Assembly (NCBI GenBank): GCA_026388365.1
Contig: JAPLJW010000283.1
Coordinates: 1 to 45,874 of the forward strand
Direction: 5' to 3'
Length of the DNA stretch: 45,874 bases
Source of the DNA: Deltaproteobacteria bacterium
Lineage (GTDB): Bacteria > Desulfobacterota > Syntrophia > Syntrophales > UBA5619
Shown: piece after piece, positions 1 to 7,530 of the stretch
Numbering within the stretch: the first letter of the stretch is position 1
Layout of the letters: each line of letters begins with the position of its first letter
Notes under the pieces: generated by a model
Databases searched by the model: none
Seen by the model: the letters and a program-made list of their open reading frames with translations, nothing else
Told to the model about the DNA's origin: nothing
Translations under genes and position numbers: made by a program

Positions 1-1
1 T

Positions 2-529
2 GAGATCTCGATCGTCTTCGACCGCCGCCTGACCGACCGCCTCAAGGTGATCCTGATGATCGACAACGGCGGCTGGTCGATGGACCCCTACATCGAGATC
101 GTCCAGACGCTTTTCAACTACGCCCGTTCCCAGTTCAAGGACCTGAAGATCTACTATTTCCACAACACGCTCTATGGCCGCGTCTGGCTGGATCCCCAGC
201 GCCATCTCCGGCCGGAGGCGATCGAGGAGTTCGCGCGCCGGGACCCGGACACCCGGCTCATCATCGTCGGGGACGCGGCGATGGCCCCCTACGAGCTCAT
301 GGGGGCGAACGGCTCCCTCTACGTCGGCCAGAAGGAAAGCCAGAGCAGCGAGGGAAGGCTCCGGTTCATGGCCGGGATCTTCCGGCACGCCGTCTGGTTG
401 AACCCGCAGGCGGAGGCGGGCTGGGGCTACACCTGGACCATCGAGTCGATCGGGAAGATCTTTCCGATGTTCGAACTGACGCTGGACGGTCTGGAGAAGG
501 CGGTCCTGCACCTGATGAAGCGCCATTAG
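2..529 (+). CDS. VWA-domain protein, CoxE-like (5' partial)
   Basis: The reading frame is open from the first bases of the window, so the N-terminus lies upstream; a GTG at 47 is in frame but sits inside the conserved domain and is not the real start. The visible part is the C-terminal portion of a von Willebrand factor A domain. A degenerate MIDAS-like motif (LMIDNGGWSMDPY) follows a hydrophobic strand, and a second strand (RLIIVGDAAMAPYEL) with the tail WTIESIGKIFPMF is typical of the CoxE-like/uncharacterised VWA family. These proteins commonly act with a MoxR-type AAA+ ATPase as metal-dependent adaptors in maturation of protein complexes; that partner would be upstream and is not visible. 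The frame ends at a TAG directly before a repeat element. Confidence 0.75.
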   Translation, partial: EISIVFDRRLTDRLKVILMIDNGGWSMDPYIEIVQTLFNYARSQFKDLKIYYFHNTLYGRVWLDPQRHLRPEAIEEFARRDPDTRLIIVGDAAMAPYELMGANGSLYVGQKESQSSEGRLRFMAGIFRHAVWLNPQAEAGWGYTWTIESIGKIFPMFELTLDGLEKAVLHLMKRH

Positions 530-530
530 C

Positions 531-693
531 CTGCTGTTTAAAAACGCCCATCTGCGGCGTTTCCCTGATCCTTCGCCGTTGTATTCCGGGGACACGTTCC
601 GATCCCTTTGGGCTTCCGGAACAAGCCCCCTCCCCCGGCGCTTCGCGGCTCAGGATTGCGGGGGCCTTGCATCCGGGCGTTTTTGAACAGCAG
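531..693. repeat. Mini-element with 19-bp terminal inverted repeats, carrying a nested second repeat
   Basis: The 19 bases at 531-549 (CTGCTGTTTAAAAACGCCC) are repeated in inverse orientation at 675-693 with one mismatch. The element contains no gene. Bases 586-622 inside it match, with one mismatch and in inverse orientation, the sequence at 6452-6488, so a second type of repeat appears to have landed inside the first. The segment CGCCCATCTGCGGCGTT near the left end is a kind of sequence I associate with dispersed palindromic repeats of deltaproteobacterial genomes; that association is from memory. Confidence 0.6.
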
Positions 694-749
694 GTTAGGC
701 CGATTTCACGCCGTTCCGGTTCGTAGCCGGGACGGCATAAGGAGGAAAA

Positions 750-1325
750 ATGATGAGAAGGATGCTATGGATTGCGATGCTGGTGTGGGGGCTGGTTCTC
801 TTCGGGCCGGCGGCCGGCCGGTCGGCGGGGCCGCCGCCGGTCGGCGGACAACTCCCCGATTTCACCCTCGGCGTACCGAAGGATGCGGCGGAAAAGACCT
901 ACCTCGGCCTCTCCGGAGGGGGCGCCTTCAAGATCCCCCAGATTCGGGCGAAGACCGTCGTCGTCGAGATCTTCAGCATGTACTGTCCGTACTGCCAGAA
1001 GGAGGCTCCGAACGTCAACCGGGTGTATGAGAAGATCGAGGCGGACCCGGCCCTCCGGGGAAAGATCAAGCTGATCGGGATCGGGGTGGGGAATTCCGCC
1101 TTCGAGGTGGGGGTCTTCCGGAAGAAGTACAATATTCCCTTCCCCCTCTTTCCGGACGGCGACTTCGTCCTCCATAAACTGCTGGGAGAGGTACGGACGC
1201 CCTACTTTATCGGCGTGAAGATCAATTCGGACGGGTCGCATCAGGTGATCCACTCCCGCCTGGGGGCGTTTGAGAGCGTGGAAAAGTTTTTGGATGAAAT
1301 CGTCAAAACATCCGATTTGAAGTAG
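750..1325 (+). CDS. Secreted TlpA-like thioredoxin-family protein
   Basis: This is a 191-residue exported thiol-disulfide protein. An N-terminal signal peptide (MMRRMLWIAMLVWGLVLFG, then an Ala/Gly-rich cleavage region near residue 25) is followed by a thioredoxin fold. The redox motif CPYC sits at about residue 76, after a hydrophobic strand (VVVEIFSMY), and a cis-Pro-type segment (VRTPYFIG) lies near residue 150. The start is supported by a good Shine-Dalgarno (AAGGAGG at 739-745) just upstream. The gene lies 12 bases before a second secreted thioredoxin-fold protein, so the two are probably co-transcribed. A role in periplasmic disulfide reduction, for example keeping cytochrome c apo-protein cysteines reduced, is plausible but unproven. 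Confidence 0.8.
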   Translation: MMRRMLWIAMLVWGLVLFGPAAGRSAGPPPVGGQLPDFTLGVPKDAAEKTYLGLSGGGAFKIPQIRAKTVVVEIFSMYCPYCQKEAPNVNRVYEKIEADPALRGKIKLIGIGVGNSAFEVGVFRKKYNIPFPLFPDGDFVLHKLLGEVRTPYFIGVKINSDGSHQVIHSRLGAFESVEKFLDEIVKTSDLK

Positions 1326-1337
1326 GAGGCCCCAAAG

Positions 1338-1949
1338 ATGAAAACAAAAATTTACCCGATATTCCTCGCTTTCCTCGGGGCGGCGCTCCTGAGTCTTGCC
1401 GCCAGTCCGACCGCCTTCGCGCTGTCCGATGCCTACAAGGACAACATATACAACACCGGCAGCCTCAAGCCCACGGACAGCGCCCTGAAGGTGAAGGTCG
1501 GCGGCAAGGCGCCCGATTTTGCATTGAAATCAGTGGCCGGAGAAAAGGTTTCCCTGAGCCAGTTCCGGGGAAAAAAGAACGTGGTGATCTCCTTTGTTCC
1601 CGCCGCCTGGACGCCGGTCTGTTCGGACCAGTGGCCCGGCTACAATATCGTGAAGGAGATGTTCGACGCGAACGCTGCGATCCTTCTCGGAATTACCGTC
1701 GATAACATCCCCACGCTCTTCTCCTGGACGAACCAGATGGGGAATCTCTGGTTTCCCGTCCTCTCCGATTTCTGGCCGCATGGCGCGGTTGCGAAGCAAT
1801 ACGGCGTCCTGCGCTCCGACGGCGTGGCGGAGCGGGCTCTCTTCGTGATCGACAAGAAGGGGATCATCCGTTACATCGACGTTCATGATATCAACCAGCG
1901 GCCGCCGCTCAAGGTCCTGATCGGTGAGTTGGAGAAGCTCAAGGATTAA
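1338..1949 (+). CDS. Secreted peroxiredoxin (AhpC/TSA family)
   Basis: The 203-residue protein has a clear signal peptide (MKTKIYPIFLAFLGAALLSL, cleavage after an Ala-rich segment near residue 29). The mature part is a redoxin domain: VGGKAPDFALKSV at the start, the FRGKKNVVISFVPAAWTPVC segment with the peroxidatic cysteine in the family context (P-x-x-x-T-x-x-C) near residue 95, and the later strand RALFVIDKKGIIRYI. It would reduce peroxides in the periplasm. No second cysteine is visible beyond the active-site one, which suggests 1-Cys behaviour or an external resolving partner. The upstream TlpA-like protein, encoded 12 bases away, is an obvious candidate partner; this is inferred from position. 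A Shine-Dalgarno AGGAGG lies just before the ATG. Confidence 0.85.
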   Translation: MKTKIYPIFLAFLGAALLSLAASPTAFALSDAYKDNIYNTGSLKPTDSALKVKVGGKAPDFALKSVAGEKVSLSQFRGKKNVVISFVPAAWTPVCSDQWPGYNIVKEMFDANAAILLGITVDNIPTLFSWTNQMGNLWFPVLSDFWPHGAVAKQYGVLRSDGVAERALFVIDKKGIIRYIDVHDINQRPPLKVLIGELEKLKD

Positions 1950-2060
1950 AGACGATCGACGAAGAACGGGCCGGCTTGTAGCAGAGGTTCGCGCGGCGAT
2001 CTTGTCTTTTCATGAAAAGGTTTAATGACCGCGGATGGAAAATGCCTATGAAAATGCGGC

Positions 2061-2089
2061 TTGACAAACCGACGCTTCTTCTATAACTG
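2061..2089 (+). promoter_or_regulatory. Candidate sigma-70 promoter for the B12 uptake locus
   Basis: A perfect -35 box TTGACA (2061-2066) is followed by TATAAC (2082-2087, spacer 15) or TAACTG (2084-2089, spacer 17) as the -10. It lies about 20-45 bases upstream of the first cobalamin aptamer, where the leader transcript must begin. It is supported by sequence match and position only. Confidence 0.5.
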
Positions 2090-2109
2090 TCCCTATCATA
2101 AAAGATCGA

Positions 2110-2252
2110 GGTGGATAGTGGAAGGGGGGTGAGATTCCTCCCGCTGCCCCGCAGCCGTGAAGGGAACGAAAGCCCACAATGCCACTCTCGCGATGGGATC
2201 GCGGGGGGAAGGCGGGCGAGTAGGCGGCCCGAAGCCGGAAGACCAATCCACC
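2110..2252 (+). promoter_or_regulatory. Cobalamin riboswitch 1 (upstream of btuC)
   Basis: The segment carries the hallmarks of the adenosylcobalamin aptamer: GCTGCCCCGCAGCCGTGAAGG in the 5' core, GCCACT in the middle, GGGAAGGCGGG, and the B12 box AGCCGGAAGACC near 2233-2244. A closing P1 stem is formed by GGTGGAT (2110-2116) and ATCCACC (2246-2252), a perfect 7-bp match. Downstream, a TCCCGCGGGA palindrome (2261-2270) overlaps the Shine-Dalgarno of btuC, which suggests control of translation initiation rather than termination. High B12 would be expected to lower expression of btuC and the genes behind it. Confidence 0.92.
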
Positions 2253-2278
2253 GAAAGCATTCCCGCGGGAGGAAGATC

Positions 2279-3313
2279 TTGCCCCATCTGGTGTCCCATC
2301 TGACCCTGATCAGAATATTCAGGGTTTGTCTCTTGTTGCTGGCTTTTCTGGCCGGCGTTTCCGCCCTTTCCCTTGTGGCGGGCCCCGCTCCGATCGGGAT
2401 GACCGCCGTCTTCAAGGGTATGCTCGCCGCCATCCATGTCCCCGGTGTATCCGATCCCCTGACCGGGGCGGAGCGGACGATCCTCTTTTCGATCCGGATC
2501 CCCAGGATACTCCTGGCAGGCCTGGTCGGCGCTGCCCTGTCGTGCGCGGGCGTCGTCTTTCAGGGTCTGCTGCGGAACCCGTTGGCTGATCCCTATGTCC
2601 TCGGCGTTTCGGGCGGCGCCGCTGTGGGCGCCATTCTCGCAATTGTCACCGGCATCGGTTCCCTTCCTTTCGGAATCCCAGGCCTGGCCTTTACCGGCGG
2701 GCTTCTCTCCATCCTGCTCGTATGGGGGCTTTCCGGTGGGACCGGCGGGAGACGGACGGACCGCACCCTGCTGGCCGGGATCATCGTCAACGCTTTTTTC
2801 TCGGCGCTGATCATGTTTCTCGTCTCCATCACCAGCGGGGAGCAGCTCCGCAGCGTCATCTTCTGGCTGATGGGGGATCTGGCGATGGCAGGGGAGAACG
2901 ACATTCTCCTGGCGGCTGTGTTTCTGGTCGCCGGTTTTGCGGTCATGTACCTCCACGCCCGCGATCTCAATATCCTCCTCACCGGCGAGGAGACGGCCCG
3001 CCAGTTGGGGATCCCGGTGAAGAGGACCCGGATGCTCCTGCTCATTTCCGCGTCCCTGGTGACCGGCGCGGCCGTTTCCGTCAGCGGCATCATCGGCTTC
3101 GTCGGTCTCATGGTTCCCCATATCGTGCGGATGCTGTTCGGGTCCGATCACCGGTTGCTGCTGCCGGCGTCACTGCTGTTCGGCGGCGCATTCCTGATGG
3201 CCGCTGATACGATCGCCCGCATTGTCCTGGCCCCTGCCGAACTGCCGATCGGAGTAGTTACGGCCCTCTGCGGCGCCCCCTATTTTGCCTATCTGATGAA
3301 GAGGTCGGCTTAA
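2279..3313 (+). CDS. btuC: Cobalamin ABC transporter permease BtuC (FecCD family)
   Basis: This is an inner-membrane permease of the FecCD family, about 344 residues with roughly ten hydrophobic helices. Family signatures include RIPRILLAGLVGAALSCAGV, QGLLRNPLADPYVLGVSGGA and GFVGLMVPHIVRMLFGSDHR. I place the start at the TTG at 2279, because GGGAGG (2267-2272) is correctly spaced before it. Upstream GTG codons in the same frame fall inside the riboswitch; a GTG at 2291 is the alternative. No ATG is available near the N-terminus, so a non-ATG start seems certain. The family also transports iron siderophores and heme, but the cobalamin riboswitches and the btuF and btuB neighbours identify B12 as the substrate. 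Confidence 0.88.
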   Translation: MPHLVSHLTLIRIFRVCLLLLAFLAGVSALSLVAGPAPIGMTAVFKGMLAAIHVPGVSDPLTGAERTILFSIRIPRILLAGLVGAALSCAGVVFQGLLRNPLADPYVLGVSGGAAVGAILAIVTGIGSLPFGIPGLAFTGGLLSILLVWGLSGGTGGRRTDRTLLAGIIVNAFFSALIMFLVSITSGEQLRSVIFWLMGDLAMAGENDILLAAVFLVAGFAVMYLHARDLNILLTGEETARQLGIPVKRTRMLLLISASLVTGAAVSVSGIIGFVGLMVPHIVRMLFGSDHRLLLPASLLFGGAFLMAADTIARIVLAPAELPIGVVTALCGAPYFAYLMKRSA

Positions 3314-3314
3314 A

Positions 3315-4145
3315 ATGTCTATCCTGGAGATGGAACGGATCGGTTTCAAATACGGAGCAAGGCAGGTGCTTAAGGATGTCACCCTGACCGTGGAAAAAGG
3401 GGAGTTCTTCGGGATCCTGGGGCCGAACGGATCCGGAAAATCCACGCTGCTGAACCTGATCGACGGGATACTGTTGCCCTGCGAAGGCGAAATCCGACTC
3501 AAAGGCATTGCCCCCGGGAAGATGCCGCGGAGGGATGTGGCGCGGCTGGTCGCGGTTGTTCCCCAGGAGGCGTCATGGGTCTTTCCCCTGACGGTGGAGG
3601 AGGTCGTCCTGATGGGAAGGACCCCTCATATAGACCGTTTCGCTTTTGAATCGGAAAAGGATCTGGCCGTCGCCCGGTCCGCCATGGAGGCGGCGGACCT
3701 TCTTCCCCTGGCTGCGCGCCTCATAGAGACCCTGAGCGGGGGCGAGCGGCAGCGGGTGTTGATCGCCAGGGCGCTGGCGCAGGAACCGGAGGTCATCCTT
3801 CTGGATGAACCCACCTCCTCCCTCGACATCGCCCACCAGATCCGCACCTTCGATCTGATCCGGTCGCTCAGCCGCAGCGCGGGCCTCACCGTCGTGTCCG
3901 TCACGCACGATGTGAATCTGACGGCGCTCTACTGTGACCGGATCGCGCTGCTTGAGGAGGGGCGGCTCCACTGCCTGGGGCGTCCCGGGGAGGTCATCAC
4001 CGAATCACACGTCCGGGAGGTTTACGGGGTCAACGTCGTTGTTGACCATCATCCTTTAACCGGACTGCCGAGGGTTTCCCTTCTCGGCAGCCATTCGCCA
4101 GATCAGGAAAGCCGGTGGGAATCCGGCGCTGCCCCGCAACTGTAA
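3315..4145 (+). CDS. btuD: Cobalamin ABC transporter ATPase BtuD
   Basis: This is the cytoplasmic ATPase subunit that drives BtuC. Walker A is GPNGSGKST near residue 36, the Q-loop lies around VVPQEASWVFPLTVEEVVLM, the signature is LSGGERQRVLIARAL near residue 140, Walker B is VILLDEPTSSLD and the H-loop is VTHDVN. It begins one base after the btuC stop. The family-like part ends near YGVNVVVDHHP; the last ~25 residues are encoded by DNA that also forms the 5' half of the second cobalamin riboswitch, and the TAA stop (4143-4145) is inside the aptamer core. The tail therefore looks like a by-product of the overlap rather than a conserved domain. Confidence 0.9.
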   Translation: MSILEMERIGFKYGARQVLKDVTLTVEKGEFFGILGPNGSGKSTLLNLIDGILLPCEGEIRLKGIAPGKMPRRDVARLVAVVPQEASWVFPLTVEEVVLMGRTPHIDRFAFESEKDLAVARSAMEAADLLPLAARLIETLSGGERQRVLIARALAQEPEVILLDEPTSSLDIAHQIRTFDLIRSLSRSAGLTVVSVTHDVNLTALYCDRIALLEEGRLHCLGRPGEVITESHVREVYGVNVVVDHHPLTGLPRVSLLGSHSPDQESRWESGAAPQL

Positions 4146-4243
4146 GCGGAACGAAATCCGCGTAACGCCACTGGTCACTTTGGGACCGGGAAGGCGCGGA
4201 GAGTAGGCATGAGCCGCGAGCCAGGATATTTGACCGGCGGATG
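4092..4243 (+). promoter_or_regulatory. Cobalamin riboswitch 2 (overlaps btuD end, controls btuB)
   Basis: This is a second cobalamin aptamer with canonical elements: GCCGGTGGGAATCCGGCGCT, GCTGCCCCGCAACTGTAAGC, GCCACTGG, GGGAAGGCG, and the B12 box GAGCCAGGATA near 4219. P1 can form between CATTCGCC (4092-4099) and GGCGGATG (4236-4243) with one G-U pair. The first 54 bases overlap the btuD reading frame. A separate 8-bp hairpin (CTGCCGAG 4065-4072 with CTCGGCAG 4083-4090) sits just upstream and has no T-tract. The downstream gene is the outer-membrane receptor, so this copy probably gives btuB its own B12 control, with ribosomes finishing btuD running into the folding aptamer. Confidence 0.94.
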
Positions 4244-4281
4244 AAGACACCCACTTTTCGCGAGGAAAAGGAGGAGGAAAA

Positions 4282-6351
4282 ATGAAAGGTTTTTTAAAGT
4301 TTCCGCGGGTTTGTTTTTGGCTTTTGGGCTTGGTTATGTTGAACGCGGCGGCATCCGTTTTTGCCGGTGCGCCGCCCGATGACGCGGGCCGGAGCGCGGT
4401 CCTGCAGGAGGTGGTCGTGACGGCGACGCGGGATCAGGAGGAGATCCGGAAGGTTCCGGCCGATGTCACGGTCATCACGGAAAAGGAGATCCGGGATTCC
4501 GGGGCGACGAGCCTCGTGGAAATCCTGGAGCGGCAGGAGGGGATTCAATTCCGGTCGTATAGCGGTCATGAACCCCTTTCCATCATCGACCTGCGGGGGA
4601 TGGGCGGCGACAGTCCCTATGGGAAAGTCCAGATTCAACTCAACGGCAGAAGGTTGAACCGGCCCGATATGGCATCCGTCAACTGGTTTCAGGTCCCGTT
4701 GAGCCAGGTGGAAAGGATTGAAATCGTCCGGGGGGCGGGAAGCGTCCTCTACGGCGATTCCGCCGTGGCCGGCGTCATCAACATCATCACGAGAAAAGGG
4801 GAGGGCAAGCCGGCATTCCACGTCTCCGCCGTTGCCGGAAGCTACGGCCTCCACGACGAAAAGGCGTCGGTGAGCGGTTCGGAAAAAAAATGGGCTTATG
4901 CCGTCAGCGGAGAGAATTATGTTTCCCTCGGGTACCGGGACCGGTCGAAGGTCTCCTCCCAGGGCGCGGGTCTGGATCTCTCCTATGATATGAGCGAGTA
5001 TATCGGTTTGTCCATGGGGGCGTCCTTCAACCGGACCCAGTATGAACTGGCCGGAAATCTCACCGCGGCGGAAATGGAGGCGGATCGCCGACAATACCAG
5101 CCCGCCCGGCCGGTCTATTGGACCTCGGCCAGTTCGGATGACGACGGAATGGACCGGCAGACGGAGCTGCGTTTCCGTATCGATTCAATGCTGGGCGATT
5201 TCGGCCGCGCCGAGATCGGCTTTTCCGCCGGAATCAAGGATGCGGAGACCAATTACGTCTCATGGAATTCTTTCAACAGCTATACGATCCGTACGTATGC
5301 GGTGACCCCCCAATATATCCTGGAGAAGAAGATGTTCGGCCGCGACAACAAGCTGACGGCCGGCGTCGATTATATCCTCGAACCCTTCAAGATGGACCGC
5401 TACACGAACCGGGAGAGGATTGCAAAGCTCAGCGTGGTCGATCTGGAAAGGCAAACCACCGGTTATTATCTCCGCGACGAATTCCATCTCATCAAGTTGT
5501 TGATTCTGAGCGCCGGTTACCGCTGGGAAGAGGCGACCATCAGGGGGAACAGCATCACATTTCCCGGCACGGTCGATTTCGATACGAAAAAAACGCACCG
5601 GGGGGATGCCCACGAACTGGGACTTACCTATCTGGTCGGTCAAAAATCCAAGGTGTTTGCCAAGTACGCCACGGCCTACCGTTTGCCGTTCATCGACGAG
5701 CAGGCCTCCTATTATGGCTGGGGGAACGGTTTTCTGGCCGATCTGGAAAAGGAGACGGCCAAGACCATGGAACTGGGAACCTCTCTGAACCCTTTAAAGA
5801 ATCTTACAATCGGTCTGACCCTGTTCCGCATCGACATGGAAAATGAGATTTCCTGGAACAGCGCAACCAACAGAAATGAAAATTTGGACCGTACCCGCCA
5901 TGAGGGGGCTGAAGGGACGTTTTCCTATCTCTGGGAAAAATGGTTCAAGATTTACGGCAGCTATGCCTATCACAGGGCCACATTTGAGGGAGGACTATAC
6001 AATGGCAAGGAACTACCCCTGGTTCCCAATCAGGTCATCAAACTGGGTATGGAATGGTATCTGCCCGGCGCCTTCGTTCTGCGGCCCGAGGCCCGTTTCG
6101 TCAGCAACGCCTATATGAGCGGGGATCAGGACAATAACGGAGAGAAACTCTCCGCCTATCAGGTTTACGACCTTTTTCTGTTCTATCGACCCGAATGGAA
6201 CCGTTGCAAGGTTTCGGCTTTTGTGGGTGTGGAAAACCTGAACAATGAAAAGTACGCCGCCATTGGCGTGAAAGAGACCGCTTTTTCACCGCGGGCCTAT
6301 TATCCGATGCCGGAAAGGACGGGCAAATGTGGAATCTCATTTGAATTCTAA
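4282..6351 (+). CDS. btuB: TonB-dependent outer-membrane cobalamin receptor BtuB
   Basis: The 689-residue outer-membrane receptor has a signal peptide (residues 1-28, ending ASVFAGA), a TonB box region (LQEVVVTATR at about 41-50), a plug domain (about 55-165, with VPADVTVITEKEIRDSGA and VERIEIVRGAGSVLYGDSAV), and a long beta-barrel ending in the aromatic C-terminus GISFEF. The strong Shine-Dalgarno GGAGGAGG precedes the ATG. Receptors of this superfamily have many substrates; cobalamin is assigned from the riboswitch directly upstream and the btuCD/btuF neighbours. It needs the TonB protein encoded next. Confidence 0.9.
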   Translation: MKGFLKFPRVCFWLLGLVMLNAAASVFAGAPPDDAGRSAVLQEVVVTATRDQEEIRKVPADVTVITEKEIRDSGATSLVEILERQEGIQFRSYSGHEPLSIIDLRGMGGDSPYGKVQIQLNGRRLNRPDMASVNWFQVPLSQVERIEIVRGAGSVLYGDSAVAGVINIITRKGEGKPAFHVSAVAGSYGLHDEKASVSGSEKKWAYAVSGENYVSLGYRDRSKVSSQGAGLDLSYDMSEYIGLSMGASFNRTQYELAGNLTAAEMEADRRQYQPARPVYWTSASSDDDGMDRQTELRFRIDSMLGDFGRAEIGFSAGIKDAETNYVSWNSFNSYTIRTYAVTPQYILEKKMFGRDNKLTAGVDYILEPFKMDRYTNRERIAKLSVVDLERQTTGYYLRDEFHLIKLLILSAGYRWEEATIRGNSITFPGTVDFDTKKTHRGDAHELGLTYLVGQKSKVFAKYATAYRLPFIDEQASYYGWGNGFLADLEKETAKTMELGTSLNPLKNLTIGLTLFRIDMENEISWNSATNRNENLDRTRHEGAEGTFSYLWEKWFKIYGSYAYHRATFEGGLYNGKELPLVPNQVIKLGMEWYLPGAFVLRPEARFVSNAYMSGDQDNNGEKLSAYQVYDLFLFYRPEWNRCKVSAFVGVENLNNEKYAAIGVKETAFSPRAYYPMPERTGKCGISFEF

Positions 6352-6443
6352 CAAGCTGTTGACCGGGAGCGCATCCCACAAGCCCCACCCCGTGGGCGTG
6401 CTGCTTCCAAAATGCCCGTCTGCGGCATGAGGAATGAGGCTTC

Positions 6444-6486
6444 GGGGACATGTTCCGGAAGCCCAAAGGGATCGGAACATGTCCCC
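6444..6486. repeat. Palindromic REP-like repeat in the btuB-tonB gap
   Basis: GGGGACATGTTCCG (6444-6457) is followed by a 15-base loop and its exact reverse complement ending at 6486, which makes a 14-bp perfect stem. The segment 6452-6488 is also present in inverse orientation at 586-622. Just upstream (about 6410-6430) is a degenerate copy of the CGCCCATCTGCGGCG motif seen in the 531-693 element. The T-tract expected of an intrinsic terminator is absent. No transposase is in the window. Confidence 0.6.
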
Positions 6487-6570
6487 GGAACACAAAAGAC
6501 TATTTCAACATGTTGAAGGAGATGGGCCGGGATATCGCCCGCCCGTTCCCATCGAAAGGGGTTCGGAAAA

Positions 6571-7500
6571 ATGATCCGTCTGCCGGTTGTGGAAAGGGGA
6601 TTTACTCTGGCGCTGATTGCTTCGGCGGCAATCCATGCCGGCTTGTTGCCCCTGCTTTTGTCTTTCGCATCCGGGTCCGCCCCAGGGCATCTTCAGCCCA
6701 TCGGGGAGATCTGCATCAGCGCTTTCCTCGTTCCGCGAACGCCCGCCGCAGCCGGGAAAACCTCGGCCCTGCCCGATTACAAACGCCAGGGAGTGGACAG
6801 GGTCGTTCCGGTGGCGGCGTCCCTACCGCGAGAAGTTCCAGAGAATGTTCCGCCGGCGGAAAAAGAGGGCAACCCTCTGCTCGCGGAAAGGAACGCTACA
6901 GTAACGGCGCTCCTTCCGCGAAAGGCACCCGAGTATGTTGCGTCAGCGGAAATAGACGACCGGAAAATACTTGCGGAAATCCGGCCGCACGCTGGGCTCG
7001 GAAAGCGGGATAACGCGGGTGGATTGCCGGCGCCGATGGTCCTCATTCCAAGAGGTGGAGATAGATCGGGAAGCCATGGCGCGGGCATCTCCTCAGCCCG
7101 TCAAGCAGACGGAGAATTCTCGGGGGTGGATGGCGCAGGCGTCCCCGCAGACCGGCGGGAAGGACCGAGGGAAACCGATAAGGCGTGGGGCGGCGCATGG
7201 CCCCCGAAGGACGCCGACGCGGTTCCCCGGTACGGGGACAATGCCCGCCCCGTCTATCCTCCGCTGGCGCGGCTGCGGGGCTATCAGGGATTGGTGGTCC
7301 TGTTTGTCGAAGTTCTCGCCGACGGCCGCGTCGGTCAGGTGGGAATCCGGCATTCCGCCGGTCATGAGGTTTTGGACCGGTCGGCCCTGGAGGCCGTCAG
7401 GTCGTGGAGATTCGAACCGGGCCGCAGGGAGGGGCGAACGGTAACGATGTCGGTGGAGGTTCCGGTCCGGTTCGTTTTGAGCGGGAATTCAGCTTGGTGA
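6571..7500 (+). CDS. tonB: TonB energy-transducing protein
   Basis: The 309-residue protein has one N-terminal membrane anchor (residues ~10-33, LALIASAAIHAGLLPLLLSF), a long low-complexity periplasmic linker rich in Pro, Ala, Gly and charged residues, and a C-terminal TonB domain (about 225-305) with the signature RPVYPPLARLRGYQGLVVLF and the terminal segment ALEAVRSWRFEPGRREG. It couples the proton-motive force through ExbB/ExbD, which are not in this window, to the BtuB receptor encoded upstream. The linker contains imperfect internal repeats (variants of LPRxxPExVxxAE at about residues 85 and 115), which are probably spacer rather than catalytic. Confidence 0.88.
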   Translation: MIRLPVVERGFTLALIASAAIHAGLLPLLLSFASGSAPGHLQPIGEICISAFLVPRTPAAAGKTSALPDYKRQGVDRVVPVAASLPREVPENVPPAEKEGNPLLAERNATVTALLPRKAPEYVASAEIDDRKILAEIRPHAGLGKRDNAGGLPAPMVLIPRGGDRSGSHGAGISSARQADGEFSGVDGAGVPADRREGPRETDKAWGGAWPPKDADAVPRYGDNARPVYPPLARLRGYQGLVVLFVEVLADGRVGQVGIRHSAGHEVLDRSALEAVRSWRFEPGRREGRTVTMSVEVPVRFVLSGNSAW

Positions 7501-7530
7501 AGACGGATGACCGCCGGTGAAGGAGAGCAC

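Noticed and set aside
4065..4090. Hairpin CTGCCGAG/CTCGGCAG at the end of btuD as a terminator
   Set aside because: There is no T-tract, it lies within coding sequence, and the riboswitch follows at once.
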